The notes under the pieces are model-generated. The model had not been told where the DNA came from. It made no database searches and worked only from the letters and a program-made list of their open reading frames with translations. 64,000 nucleotides of DNA from Diplonema japonicum (Eukaryota > Euglenozoa > Diplonemea > Diplonemida > Diplonemidae). Positions 42,728 to 54,000 of the stretch are shown here, piece after piece. Numbering within the stretch: position 1 is the first letter of the stretch; every line of letters begins with the position of its first letter. Both the position numbers and the translations under genes were made by a program. The stretch lies in NCBI GenBank assembly GCA_964019335.1, contig OZ025683.1, forward strand, positions 372,001 through 436,000, in the 5' to 3' direction.

Positions 42728-43819
42728 ATGGACCACTCGGTGCTGCGAGTGGCTGTTCAGCCCGGTTCGCTGGAGGCCGCAGCTCGGCAATTCCCTGCTG
42801 CAGGCTATTTCACACATCACAAATCCCTCCTTTCAGCAGAGGGTCTTGCCCAGTGCATTGAGGCACTGGAATCTGTTCTGAAGAGGGAACCGAACACTGA
42901 GGACTCTGGGGTTGCGCCAAGCAGTAATGTTGATGTTCCCATTACGCAAGCCACAAAGCTCCCCAGGCAGCACATCAGCACGCTGGATCAAAACGACAAG
43001 CGGCGCAAGCAGACGATGCACGCCATTAACGTGCACCGTGCGAGCAGCACCCTACGAGAGCTTGCCTCCAGCCCTGCAATTGGAGATTTGGTGTGTCGCT
43101 GCATGCAATGGCCGTCGACGAGGCTCGCGCAGGACCAGGTCTGGTACAAGCCTGCAGGTGCAAAGCCGCTGAGCTTCCACCGCGACACGACATACTTCGA
43201 TATGGTGCCGAAGGAGGTGTGCACAGTGTGGATCCCCTTCGATGACTTATCGACACCTGAAAAAGCTGACAAACTGGGGGCCTTGCAGTACTGTCCGGGC
43301 TCGCACCTCTGGGGCGATGGCAGGACGGGGTCAGCGAACCAGTTCTTTGACCAAGACTACACCGCGCTGCTTCGAGACGCTGGGCGCCGAGCGGGTGTCC
43401 TTGAACTGATGGAGCGGCAGGATTCTGAACTTGGGGCGAGTATCCAAGAACGGACAGCTGAGACAGCACGAATCTTGAAAATCGACCTTGTCTGTGTGGA
43501 AGCTGGCGGGTGCAGTATCCACGACGGGCGGACATGGCATGGGAGTGGGGCAAACACAGCAACACCGCCAAGCGTACCTAGCAAGAAGAAGCCAGCACCA
43601 AAACATGCAGCAGACCCATCAAAGCTCAAAGGAGACACCCAGGGACTGCGTCGGGGGATCGGGATCCATTATGTGTGTGGAGACGCACGGTTCGCCGCAG
43701 GTCCTCTTGGATCACTATGGGCGCCTTACAGGCCGCCAGATGCACTGCTGGCTGATGATGGAACAGCAGCGTTGCCCGATGAATATTTCCCTGTTGTGTG
43801 GCCAGTTGCCACGAGTTGA
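42728..43819 (+). CDS. Phytanoyl-CoA dioxygenase (PhyH)-type Fe(II)/2-oxoglutarate enzyme
   Basis: 363 residues from ATG 42728, 57 bp after the Obg gene. The iron-binding facial triad is visible as FHRDTTYF (H-x-D) and IHDGRTWHGSGANT (distal His); the Arg for 2-oxoglutarate fits RRGIGIHYV. WIPFDDLS and LQYCPGSHLWGDG match PhyH proteins. Substrate unknown; the family hydroxylates lipids, small metabolites and others. No peroxisomal SKL-type end (it ends PVATS). An insert before the last motif is Lys/Pro-rich. ATG follows CCACAG (42713-42718), a possible splice acceptor. Confidence 0.88.
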   Translation: MDHSVLRVAVQPGSLEAAARQFPAAGYFTHHKSLLSAEGLAQCIEALESVLKREPNTEDSGVAPSSNVDVPITQATKLPRQHISTLDQNDKRRKQTMHAINVHRASSTLRELASSPAIGDLVCRCMQWPSTRLAQDQVWYKPAGAKPLSFHRDTTYFDMVPKEVCTVWIPFDDLSTPEKADKLGALQYCPGSHLWGDGRTGSANQFFDQDYTALLRDAGRRAGVLELMERQDSELGASIQERTAETARILKIDLVCVEAGGCSIHDGRTWHGSGANTATPPSVPSKKKPAPKHAADPSKLKGDTQGLRRGIGIHYVCGDARFAAGPLGSLWAPYRPPDALLADDGTAALPDEYFPVVWPVATS

Positions 43820-43955
43820 AGAATGGGGGGAAGAAGGTAAAAATTGTCAACGGAAGAAGAAATGGTGTTCGCTTTTTCGTGATTGATTAAACACTGTACA
43901 TCACAGGGGGAACTGTGCCGCCCAAAAAAAAAGGGGGGGAAGAGGAGGGGGGGAA

Positions 43956-46042
43956 ATGGAAGACTATCGTCAAGTGGCAGGTGGCCACGTGAACTTCAGG
44001 CAGGACACGAGGGGTTCTGTGCTAGACATATTTACAGGTGCAACCCCACATTGCGCTTACGTACAAGAAGTGAAAGTAGCAAGCGAATTCAATGAGAAGT
44101 GCACAGTACAGCTGCTGCGTAACCACTCCGTGAGTGTCCTGCGTTTCGCCACCATCGATGATAGGGTCTGGTTCACAACCAAACTGCGCATGCTGCAGGC
44201 AAGGCATGCATTGGACCAAGGCGAGAGACGGAGGCAGGATGCTGAGATCGAACGACTTGAAAAAATGAAGCAACGAGAGTTGGAAAAGAAGCTAGAATTT
44301 GAAAGAGAAAAACAAAGAAGGGAGATGGAGATGGACCAAGAAAGACGGAGAGAGAGGGAGCGAAGGGCGCATGAAATGGAACAGGGGCGGTATGCAGGGG
44401 CCAATCCGACGAGCAGGCTCACGAGAGCTGACCCACAAGTTGGTGGTGCCGCGGGGAGGCTTGCTGGGGGTGACGCTGAAGCACGAGCTTCAAGAGTGCA
44501 CACGGGAACTCACAACAGGCCGAAGAGACCGGACGTGTACACCGGTGCAACAGGTGTGGCCAGACCATTAAGGTCTAACTCCAGCGGAAGACGGACAGGG
44601 ACAGGGCCATACGGGACAGGGGCCCCTGCACCAGGGGTGCGTCCCATTGGGACAGAAAATATGAGTCGTCCTGTCTCTGGAGTGGTCCCTCTGCCCACCA
44701 CGGCAAGCTCCTCGTCACGTCCCTCCTCTTCCTACCATACCTCGAACCCCGTCTCCACTTCTGCCCCTCCTGCCCCAAGCGGTTCGTCCAGTGGGGGTAC
44801 GCACCAATTCCCTTCAAGTTTAGAAGCTGAAGAAGAGATGATCCGCAGGGCCATGGAACTCTCAAAAGCAGACTCAGGGAGCAACCTCACACAGAGGCCG
44901 CCTGCCCGCCCTGCCCCATCTGCAGCTCCCGCACCCAAAACAACCTCAAAACCTACGGAGGAAGAGTTGGATCAATTCAGGGTATGCTCTTCCTTTTAAT
45001 AATAATAAAATAAATAAACACCCAGTTACTGGAGGAGCTTGGGGAAGGCGCACAAGGATCGATATTCAGGGGGGAGACAATGGATGGGAGGAAACAATTC
45101 GTGCTGAAAAAAGTAAAATGCAAGTATGGAACGGAAGGGGGAGGGAAGACCACACACAACCCATCAGATCGAAAGAGGAAATGGACCGAACACACATATG
45201 GGCGCTGCAGTTCAAGATGAACATCCAGCATGACAATATTGTGGAGTACATCAAAGTGGACACCGAACCGGGGAGCAACAACGTATGCCTTAAATGTCAA
45301 ATGCACCTTCTTACCACTCGTTCAGGTGACGATTGCGATGCCGCTGTACCAAGAGCAGGACTTGGAGAAGTACATTGCCACGGCACCAGGGAAGATCGAC
45401 CAGAACGTGATCCTGAGCTTCACGCGTCAGATCGCAAGCGCGTTGAGTTATTTACACGACCTGCAGCTGAACTCAAAGCCTTTGGTGCACCGGGATTTAA
45501 AACCAGCTAACGTTCTGCTGGCGGAGAACAAAAAGAAATGTGTTTTGATAGACTTCGACTCGTGGGGGAAGGCAGGGAAGGCGGACTGTGAAGGCACCAT
45601 GGAGTTCACAGCACCGGAAACGATTAAAAAAGGAGAAGCGACAGGTGTTTCAGATGTGTGGTCTCTTGGTGCGATATTGTTTCTGCTGTTGGCGTTGCCT
45701 CCCTTTCCGATGGTATGGGGAAGAAAAAAAAAAAGAAAAGAAAAAAAAAAGAGAAAAAAAAAACAGCTCTACTGCCCTTCCAGCAAGGAGAACCTTCTGT
45801 TAAACGCCGAAGAATGGGGAACCGATCCCGAGATGCTTGCTGAAAGGATTCGACATGACATTCCGCGGTCGTACGACAAAATGCTTGTTGAGCTCTGTGT
45901 TTCTCTGCTCTGCCCCGACCCGGTCCGCCGCCCAGGGGCCAAGGAAGCTCTTAAACGGGTAGATGATATCCGAGCTCGCCTAGAGAGGGATAGGACATAT
46001 TCTGGTTACGAAGCTATCTCTGTCCCTGCTCAGTACAGATGA
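43956..46042 (+). CDS. Protein kinase with N-terminal coiled coil and UIM, five exons
   Basis: Exons 43956-44981, 45026-45123, 45168-45282, 45326-45712 and 45767-46042 give 633 residues. Residues 1-90 may be PH-like; 90-150 is an Arg/Glu coiled coil; Pro/Ser-rich linker; a ubiquitin-interacting motif EAEEEMIRRAMELSKAD (about 290-306); then the kinase domain: LGEGAQGSIFRG, VLKKVK, HDNIVEYI, VHRDLKPANVLL (about 467), APE, DVWSLGAILF. The metal-binding DFG reads DFD (about 489-491). Intron positions restore every conserved block. STE/NEK/WNK-like class undecided. The introns are 43-54 bp and all begin GTATG. Confidence 0.88.
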
Positions 46043-46645
46043 GAACAAAAAGGGGAGGGGATAAAAATAAAAAAATAAAAATAAAAAAATACACATTCTT
46101 TTATTCTGTCTGACCTTTTAGCCCACACACTTTTTTTTTTTTGTGTTTTTCTTGTTCCTTTAGATATGCCGTTTCTTTTAATTTTTAATATAAACATTTT
46201 AGAGGGGGGGGGGGAGTATTGCCTTGTGCAGAGTTTTTTTAAAGAAAGATTTCTTTTTTAAAAAAGAAGGGGGGAGGGTGGTGGGGGTGGAGAAAAAAAA
46301 TACATTTTTTCAAAAAAAATAAATGAACGGGGGTAATTTAAAAAAAAAAAAAAAGAGGAGGAGAAAGAAAAGTAAGAAGGAGAGAGAACAAAGAAGGGGG
46401 GAAATCCGAACCTTTTGAATAAATTTTAAATCTTTTTTTTTTTTAACTTTGTGGTTTCGCTCGTTCTCTTTTTCTCCTTTGTGTATTCCCCCCTCCTTCC
46501 CTACGTCTCCTCTTTTTTTTCTTCTTCTTTGTTCCATCAATCACCCTCACCGTGGCCCTCCACTAATTCCCACTGTTCGATTCACCCTTTAAAAAAAAAA
46601 AAAAAAAAAAAAAGAGGGAAACAAGCAAAAGGAAATGTTTGGGCA

Positions 46646-46683
<38 letters not shown>

Positions 46684-47029
46684 CTCTGGTCGTCTGTTTT
46701 GAAAAAAAGAAAAATTGTATTCAATATATTGTCAGTACCAAAGGCTATTCATGGCAACGCGGTTCGTTGATTTTATACAGTTTTTTTTCTTTTTTTTTTT
46801 TTTTTTTTTTTTTTTTTCCCCTTGGGATTAACACTCCTCCGTGCCACAACCATGTATTTTCGCTAGTGCGCACAAAAACAGGCAAGAGCGCTGTTCGGAA
46901 AAGTTTTTTTCTTTTTTTGTTTGTTCTTTGTTTTTTTTTTTTTTTTTCTTCTTTTTCCTTCCTCTCTTTTCCTTTGCTAACAAATAAAGAAGGGAGGGGG
47001 GGGTCCCCCGGGGAGGGAAAAAAAAAAGA
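46043..47029. other. Homopolymer-rich spacer
   Basis: Dense A/T/G runs (for example T near 46648-46680 and 46797-46817, A near 46590-46612). Nothing else recognised. Confidence 0.6.
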
Positions 47030-47356
47030 ATGGGAAAGCTAAGCCAAGACCAGGCCATTGTGATGGTAGCAATTTGCATCACTACCATTCTACTGGCGAT
47101 CGTGTTGTTCACAATTTTCTTGGACAAGGTCGCACGGAGGAGGCAGGCAGCCTTACGGGGGGAAGACGCAAAGGAAAAAGGCCCCCGCCCAGTGACAGTA
47201 GCAGACGTGACTTACGAGCAAAGTGTGAACATACAGACAAGGCAGCATGAGTCCCCATACATAGACACTAAGCCAGCAACAGCAGTGACCTTTCAACACT
47301 CCCCGACGTCCAGCTGGAGCCCTGCGAAGCCAAACCCACTCCACACTACGTATGAC

Positions 47357-47393
<37 letters not shown>

Positions 47394-47460
47394 GTTCCTT
47401 CCCCACAGACGCCCAGACGGGCCTGTATTTACTCACCAAATAGAAAAGCCTATGTACTAG
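47030..47460 (+). CDS. Small single-pass membrane protein, two exons
   Basis: Exons 47030-47349 and 47409-47460 give 123 residues. One helix near the start (AIVMVAICITTILLAIVLF) is followed by a basic stretch (DKVARRRQAALRG) and a polar tail. The 59-bp intron has a GTATGA donor and a long T run; splicing ends the protein in THQIEKPMY. If exon 2 were read in another phase it would end VLDDDV, so the C-terminus is less certain. Family unknown. Confidence 0.6.
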
Positions 47461-47548
47461 ATGATGATGTTTAGAAAAAAATATATTCTCCTTTTTTTTT
47501 TTTTTTTTTTCCTCTCCCGTCCCCTTTGCAGTCACCCAAGGGGACCAT

Positions 47549-48100
47549 ATGGCATGCTTGGATGAAAATTGGAAAGCGCGGATTACACAGTTGCTGCACT
47601 GGGCAGTGGAGGAGGAGAAGGACGACGGGGACATCCACCTTTCGTTGAGCTGCTACTGTGAGGCAATTGTGATGTTGCACAGGAAAGTCAGCATGGTGGG
47701 AGAGGACGAGGGTATGAAGGCAGCTGCGAAGGAGACGCTTCAGAACTGGTGTCGCAGGGCGCTGCTCCTGCAAACTGTGATAGGAGAGATGGGGGTGAGG
47801 ACTTCAACTCACCCTTTGCTCAAGGCGATACCCTCTGTGAGCCTCGAGGAAGGCGACGGGTGCACCTTTACCACTTCACATGTCGATCCTCTTCTGAAGG
47901 ACCCGAATGTGAATCCCACACCGCACCCTGTCCCGACACAGGACGCAGCTGCCTTCCTTGACATGCCCCTTCCCCCTTCTACACCGCCCTCCGACCCACG
48001 GCCACCCCCGTCGGCACCCAACGCTGCTAACACAGACGGTGACTTTGCCAATGTTTTCGACACGTTTCTCAAAAAACATAGCAACGATAAAGAGATTTGA
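47549..48100 (+). CDS. Possible MIT-domain protein with Pro-rich tail
   Basis: 183 residues from ATG 47549, which follows a pyrimidine tract and CAG (47529-47531). The first ~85 residues are helical with the spacing of an MIT (microtubule-interacting and trafficking) three-helix bundle: HLSLSCYCEAIVMLHRKV, then MKAAAKETLQNWCRRALLLQ. MIT domains bind ESCRT-III tails. The rest is Pro/Thr-rich, ending in an acidic/basic helix (ANVFDTFLKKHSND). The MIT call is from pattern only. Confidence 0.6.
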   Translation: MACLDENWKARITQLLHWAVEEEKDDGDIHLSLSCYCEAIVMLHRKVSMVGEDEGMKAAAKETLQNWCRRALLLQTVIGEMGVRTSTHPLLKAIPSVSLEEGDGCTFTTSHVDPLLKDPNVNPTPHPVPTQDAAAFLDMPLPPSTPPSDPRPPPSAPNAANTDGDFANVFDTFLKKHSNDKEI

Positions 48101-48414
48101 GAAGAAAGAGTGTGAGAAGAGAAAAAAAGAATAAAGAAAAAAAAAAAGCACACAAACAATCGATGTTTCCCTCGCGAGAAAGAAGTTCCTCCTGCTTTTC
48201 AGGTCCGCAGTTTGTGTGATGACTTCGGCAAATATGAAACTTGTCTTTCAGAAAGCAAACTGTTGATCTGAAATTGTTCGAAGGGCTTCGTTCCTTGCAG
48301 ACTTATCTTTCTGGCCATATTTCCTTTTTTTTTTTTTTCAAGTGTTTTCTCGCTGAGAGCCGAAGGAGAGGAGAGGGAGGCCATAAGCTAATGACAGGTG
48401 TCTGCAAACATTGG
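48101..48414. other. Spacer upstream of the LINE/tRNA cluster
   Basis: Mixed sequence with one T run near 48326-48339; no gene or RNA recognised. Confidence 0.55.
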
Positions 48415-48689
48415 CACACGCAAATGGGCCAAGAAACAACCTCCCGGGAGGCAGCCACAGGGAAGGCCGGGAGGGCGCAGGGCGCAGCAAGAGAACGCCC
48501 CTGCGTTCAGCCTCGAGGGGACCGCCCCGAATGTAATCAGCCAGGTCGGCTGTCCCAGGAAGGGGGAACGGAGCACCGAAGGGAAGGTTCAGCCCATGTG
48601 GTGGCCCTCTCGGTTACTCCAGACAAAAGACTGGACACACCCCGCCCCCCACCCCCACTTTCCCCCAGTGGTTATTATTGCAAAAAAAA
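48415..48689 (+). mobile_element. 5'-truncated LINE tail (copy A) ending at tRNA-Pro
   Basis: This stretch aligns along its length with the 3' untranslated region of the LINE at 48.8-55.3 kb (55021-55291). Shared blocks include GTAATCAGCCA(G/A)GTCGGCTG, CTCCAGACAAAAGACTGGA and a final CAGTGGTTATTATTGC followed by an A run (48682-48689). Nothing of the coding part is present, as expected of incomplete reverse transcription. A SINE that borrows the LINE tail is an alternative. No target duplication was found. Confidence 0.75.
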
Positions 48690-48693
48690 CACC

Positions 48694-48765
48694 GGCTCGG
48701 TGGTCTAGTGGCATGATTCTCGCTTAGGGTGCGAGAGGTCCCGGGTTCAATTCCCGGCCGAGCCC
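48694..48765 (+). tRNA. tRNA-Pro (AGG)
   Basis: A full cloverleaf: acceptor GGCTCGG/CCGAGCC, D arm with GGTCTAGTGG, anticodon arm CTCGC-TTAGGGT-GCGAG (anticodon AGG), T arm CCCGG-GTTCAAT-TCCCGG region, no intron. T6 at 48767-48772 can end Pol III transcription. The A tail of the truncated LINE ends only 4 nt before it. Confidence 0.96.
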
Positions 48766-48766
48766 A

Positions 48767-48772
48767 TTTTTT
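48767..48772 (+). terminator. Pol III T-run terminator of tRNA-Pro
   Basis: Six T residues one base after the tRNA 3' end. Confidence 0.7.
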
Positions 48773-48824
48773 CCCCCCCAAAGAGGTTCCTACACTTCCC
48801 TGGCCTGGGTTCCTTGGCGATTTG

Positions 48825-48836
48825 ACATCAGCCTCT
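48825..48836 (+). repeat. Left copy of 12-nt direct repeat (target-site duplication)
   Basis: ACATCAGCCTCT, identical to 61525-61536 at the right edge of the LINE pair, where its last five bases CCTCT are the start of tRNA-Tyr. Confidence 0.75.
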
Positions 48837-48839
48837 TAC

Positions 48840-48877
<38 letters not shown>

Positions 48878-48894
48878 AAAACAACACTTCAATC

Positions 48895-50994
48895 ATGTCG
48901 AAAGACGGAGAAAGGGACAGGGGGAGGGGTAAAGACAAGGCGAAGGACAGGGAGAGGGAGAGAGAGGATGGAAGACAAGGACAAGGACGGAAGCGGGATG
49001 ATGACCGCCAATCCGAGGGAGACCTCGATAAGGTGATGAGCTGCGAACACAAGCAGCTGTCCAAGAAGAGGCAGACCTCGGGGTCATGCCTGGGCTGCGG
49101 GCAGGAGACATCGGGAGTCGGGAAGAGGTGGACCTGTCTGGAATGCGGAGCATTCTTTTGCGCTGAGTGCAAGGCAGCCGGCACCCCCTCCCCAGAGAAG
49201 AGGGAAAGGAAAAACGGAGCGCAGGTGAAGGGTGAGGCTAAGAACCTCATGTCAGCCTACGATGCATCTCTCATGGCATCGAGGGTCCCACTCCCTGACC
49301 GAAACGAACACCTCAGCGGCCATTCATGCCTCCGTGGCCTCCAACGATTCCAGCGCCGCCAATGCGGCCAACAGAGCCACCGTGGCTTCCAATGCTGCCT
49401 CTGCAGCCAACCAAGCCCCTGCGGCTAACAGCGACTCCGCGGCACCTAATGCCGCCAACGCCGCCACTGCGGCCAAACGCGCCCACGAGGCCACCAACAC
49501 CACCAACGCCGCTGCTGCGGCCAACAGCTCCGCCAACGCCGCTACCGCGGCCAGCAACACCGCCACTGCGGCCAAACACGCCCCCGGGGCCAACAAGAAA
49601 GCCGAAACCACGACCGAGACCGCCGCGTCCACGCCGGCCAAAATTGTTTCAGATACCTGGGAGGAGAAGCGGGTCTCGCTGGTCCCCGAACTATGGGACG
49701 GCGAAGTGGTACACCCAGGGAAGACAGGGGGGAAATCCCGAGGGGTCATCCTTACAAGGAACCCGGAGGTCTTCCTCAAGCACCACACCAACAAGCACGG
49801 ATCATGGACAGTGCTCTCACTGAAGCCCTTCCCAGGGTCCTCATCTGCCACCTTGTTCACCAAACAGGGTATCAAGACAATGCACCTTATTGAGCTTAAG
49901 GGCGACGGTCCACCACCCCCGAAGTACACTGCTCCTAGAACACCGAGGCCGTCATCTACATGAAGGTTAAGGCCGGCACAATGGACGAAGCGAGGAAGAC
50001 AGCCCTAGCTCACGGAAGGAAGATCGAGACCGGACTGAAGGACTCAGCCGTGTTCCCCAGCAGGGACAACCCCGTACCTCCGAACAAAAGGGGCCCCAAC
50101 ACTCTCTCTCACAAGGTTGGCCTGAGAATACAGACGACCAGCCTCCAAGCTCTACTCCGCTAATCAGGGGACGGCTTCCTGATCGAAGTTCCCAGACACA
50201 CGTTACCAGCCGAGGCGGTCCCTGTTCCAGCCGCCACCATCAGCGAAGCGTACCAAATGGCCCTCAAGGCAGGAGGCCCGGCCCTTGGCGTCATGTCGGT
50301 CAGGGGGGGGTGGGCGATCAGGTGCGCCTCCGGCGACGCCGCCGAACTGGAAAGCGCGCTCGCCTCGTGCGACATCGACGTCACCCTGTCTCAGAGGTAC
50401 GTCCTGGAGGGTGTCCCCGGCCACGTCCGTCAAGATGAAACGGACATGATCCCGAAGGACATGGGCTGGAACGCCAAGGTGGTCGGCAGGAGGTTCGCCA
50501 AGGTCGACGGCAGGAAGGTCATGTTCTTGCAAGTGGTCGCCTCGCAGCCCCCCCCGTACTCGATCTTCCAGTACGGCGACAGGCTCCTGAAGTGCCACGC
50601 GAAGGGCAGCTTCCCGGAGGCCTTCATCAAGACCTTCCCTAAAAAGGAGGCACAGCCGGAGGTCATGCAGCAGCAGGGGACCCGAAAAACGGCTGCCGAA
50701 GTGGTCAGGAACGGCACCGCCTCCACTTCCACACCCCACCCTTCCACTCCCACACCGAAGACGCGCGAGGCACAGAAGAAAACAACGGGCGGAAAAGCAA
50801 AGGACAATGCCCCCAAAGGTACCAAGCGGGAGAAGCCAGCTGCATTCAGCGCGGAACTGGTGGAGGAAGTCGTGAGGCGGGTACTTGCCGCGCTGCTGAA
50901 GGGGGACCCCTCGGAGACCAGGCCGCCAAACTCACCCAAAACGCCAACCTGCAAGAAGAAACGGCTCTTGGTAGCCGTTCCCAAAAGATGTTAA
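48895..50994 (+). pseudogene. LINE 1 ORF1, frameshifted
   Basis: Starts MSKDGERDRGRGKDK, highly charged, then a zinc-finger-like CEHKQ...CLGCGQ...CLECGAFFCAEC segment (about 49045-49170). The reading then shifts by one base near 49240-49300 into an Ala/Asn-rich repeat region and a conserved-looking segment (KIVSDTWEEKRVSLVPELWDG). It shifts again near 49950, hits TAA at 50161, and resumes in frame to 50994 (Lys/Pro-rich, ending KKKRLLVAVPKRC). ORF1 proteins of LINEs bind RNA. Inactive as written. Confidence 0.75.
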
Positions 50995-51001
50995 CCACGG
51001 G

Positions 51002-54000
51002 CCCTGTGGGGTCCCTCCGCCCCTCCGAGTTGTAACGTGGAACTGCAACTCGGTAAGGGGAGCCAAGACGACGACGCTGCTTCACCAAGCGAGAAAGAGG
51101 GAACTGGACGTCATCGCCATTCAGGAAACGAAGCTGGTACCAGCAGATGAATTCCAAGCTCTAGGATATCAAGTCTTCAGAAAAGACCGACCCAACCGAA
51201 CCAACAACGGCAGGGGAGGAGGCGTCGTAACTCTGGTCAAGAGAGATCTACAGGCCAGGGAGGTAGAATGTATGGTTTCCGAAGACGTGGAAAGGCTCGA
51301 CGTCGAGGTGCGACAACTCCAAGGCGATCATCAGCAACTACTACTGCCCACCCAGAAGCGGACAGACACTTCAACCGTCTGATCTGCCCCAAGGAGACGA
51401 CTACATCGCATGTGGCGACTTCAACGCGCACCACACTAGCTGGGACCACGCAGCGAAGAACAACGACAGAGGCTGGACCGTCTGGGAGTGGGCGGAGAAC
51501 AAAGAATTCATCCTATGGAACAGGCCAAACTGCCGCACATGGACGAGAGGAGGGAGCAAATCGGTACTCGACCTGGTCTTCAGCAGGGACAGATGGGAAC
51601 CCAAGACGCCTTGCCACCTGGGCTCCTGGGGCTCCGACCACACGCCTCTTCAGTTTGAAGTCCCCTTTCCGAGGCCAACGAGGAGAACGTACACGCCTGA
51701 GCTTTACAACTTCCGAAAGGCTGACTGGAAGGCTTTCCAGGACTTTGTGGACGGGAAGCTGCGGGGACTGGAAGGATGCAAACAGGTCACGACCTTTGCT
51801 AGGAGGATTCAGGAAGCCCTAAGCGAAGCCGCTGCGCGACACATACCTCGACACAGGTGCTTCCCTGAGAGGAAACCCTGGTGGGACAGCGAACTCGACG
51901 CAGCCTTCGAAGCCAGGGACACTCTCAGGAATGCCATCCTCAGAGGCGAATCTGACGAACACGACGAACTGGCTGACCTCAACAAAACTGTCAACGAAAC
52001 GGTAAGGATGTCCAAAGAGAAGTCCTGGAAGAGCCTTTGCTCCAAATTCTGCTCCTCTAAGAACCTACCTTCGGCATTCAAAGCAGTTAAAGAGCTCGAC
52101 GGCAGGTCCTGGAGGCCACCGATGCCCCCCCTTCAGCAAGGCAGCTCTCTGCTCACTGGCAACAAAGCAAAGGCCGATCGCCTCGGACGATATTACGAGA
52201 CGATCTGCGGAGACGACACAGTACCCGGACTCGACACGTCTGGGCTGACACAGAGACCCTTCGAGGGCGGGACGGGCTGCTTCACCATGGACGAACTGAC
52301 AAGGCAACTACACAGGACGAACTCGAAAAGCGCTGCTGGCGAAGACGGTGTCTTCAACGCGATGCTGACGCGACTGGGTGGGGTGTCTCAAAGCGTCATT
52401 CTACAACTGTTCAACCTCTCCTGGGCGAACGGACAAGTCCCGGACACGTGGAAACAGGCGTTGGTCGTCCCGATTCCGAAGCCAGGCAAAGACCCCACGG
52501 AGATTGAGTCCTACCGCCCCATCAGCCTGACAAGCTGCCTAGGTAAACTCATGGAAAGGATGGTCGAAGCCCGCGTAACGTTCCTCCTCGACTCCCCAAC
52601 GACGACGGTTGAAGGACTTCACCCCGCCCAAGCCGGGTTCAGGAAGGGGAGGTCCACCGAAGAGCAAGTCGCTGCCATCGTGCAACACGTAGCGACGAAG
52701 AGAGATGCGGACGTAAAAGAGGCCAGCCTCACCATACTCTTCGACTTTTCGAAGGCGTTCGACAGGGTAAACCACAAAGCCCTGATACAGAAGATGACGC
52801 AGAAGCGCTTCCCTGCAGCCACACCAAGTGGGTTGCCTCCTTCCTGGAGTCCAGGACAGCAAGAGTTATCGTAGAAGGTGTCAAGGGGTCCCCCTTCAAA
52901 GTCAAGAGCGGCGTTCCTCAGGGTTCTGTGCTCGGTCCGGTCCTATTCACCGTATTCGTAGACGACCTTGCGAGGGAACTCGAGGGAATGACTGGTCTCA
53001 CCACGATCTACGCCGACGAAGTCGCGGTGGTAGTATCTGCCACGACGAGGACTGAGCTTGAAGCAAGGGCCACAGCGGTAGTGGGTGCGGTAGAAGACTG
53101 GTGCCCCCGATGGGGGATGCAGCTGAGCAGGGAGAAGACTTTATTCGTCTCCACGCCCAAGTGCGAACCGTACGACTTCCACGTCTACTTCCCCTCGACC
53201 ACGAAAACACACTCAGGGTTGGAGTTTTGGCAATCGAAGCTCAAGGGCCGACTCATCACAGGAGGACCTTCTCATCTGGTGGGTAGAAGGCTCTTAGCCG
53301 TGAACCGCACAGCCACGACATATCGCGACATTTCCTCGCTCGTCACCAGCAGGCTGGTATACGACTTCACAACGGCCGTGACAGTCGAGAGACGTGACAG
53401 AGCCAAATACCTGGGGATCACCCTGGACGCCGACTTAACCTTCGAAGCCCATGCTCGAGACATTGTCAAGAGGTACGACAAGCGCATTCGCATACTGCGG
53501 CTCCTCTCCGGTTCATCCTGGGGCAGTTCTGCTGCATCACTCAGATCCTTGTACCTGGCCTATGTCCTGCCGGTGTTCACCTACTCGATAGGCATCTTCT
53601 TCGCGATGATGACCACCCAGGACAGGAAGACGATGTGCACGAAGCACGCGGAGGCGGCCCGTCGTATCACAGGGTGCGTCAAAAACACCTCCACCTCAGC
53701 CGTCATGTGCGAAGCCCGCTTACGCCCCCTCGACCTGATGGCCGATGCAGCGTCTGCTGTCCTTGGCAGAGGGCGCTAAGATGGGAAGGGACCCCGGTGA
53801 ACAAAGTGGTCAGGGGTGCGGCGACCACAGGATGGACGAAAAGAGCGCTGGACACAGCAAGGAAATCCGGGCTCGGAACGGCGGCCTCCCAGCTCTTAGG
53901 GAGCACAACGAAGGCACCACCCTGGGTGGAAGGTATCCGAGTAGACCCCTGCGCCACCGACACACGGAGGGCCCTACCCGACGACGTAAGGGCGGCTGCG

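Noticed and set aside
50987-51004. DVNHGP in LINE 1 just before the endonuclease, possibly a ruined 2A motif
   Set aside because: One position short and NPGP is NHGP; LINE 1 is too decayed to judge. Intact LINE 1 copies would settle it.
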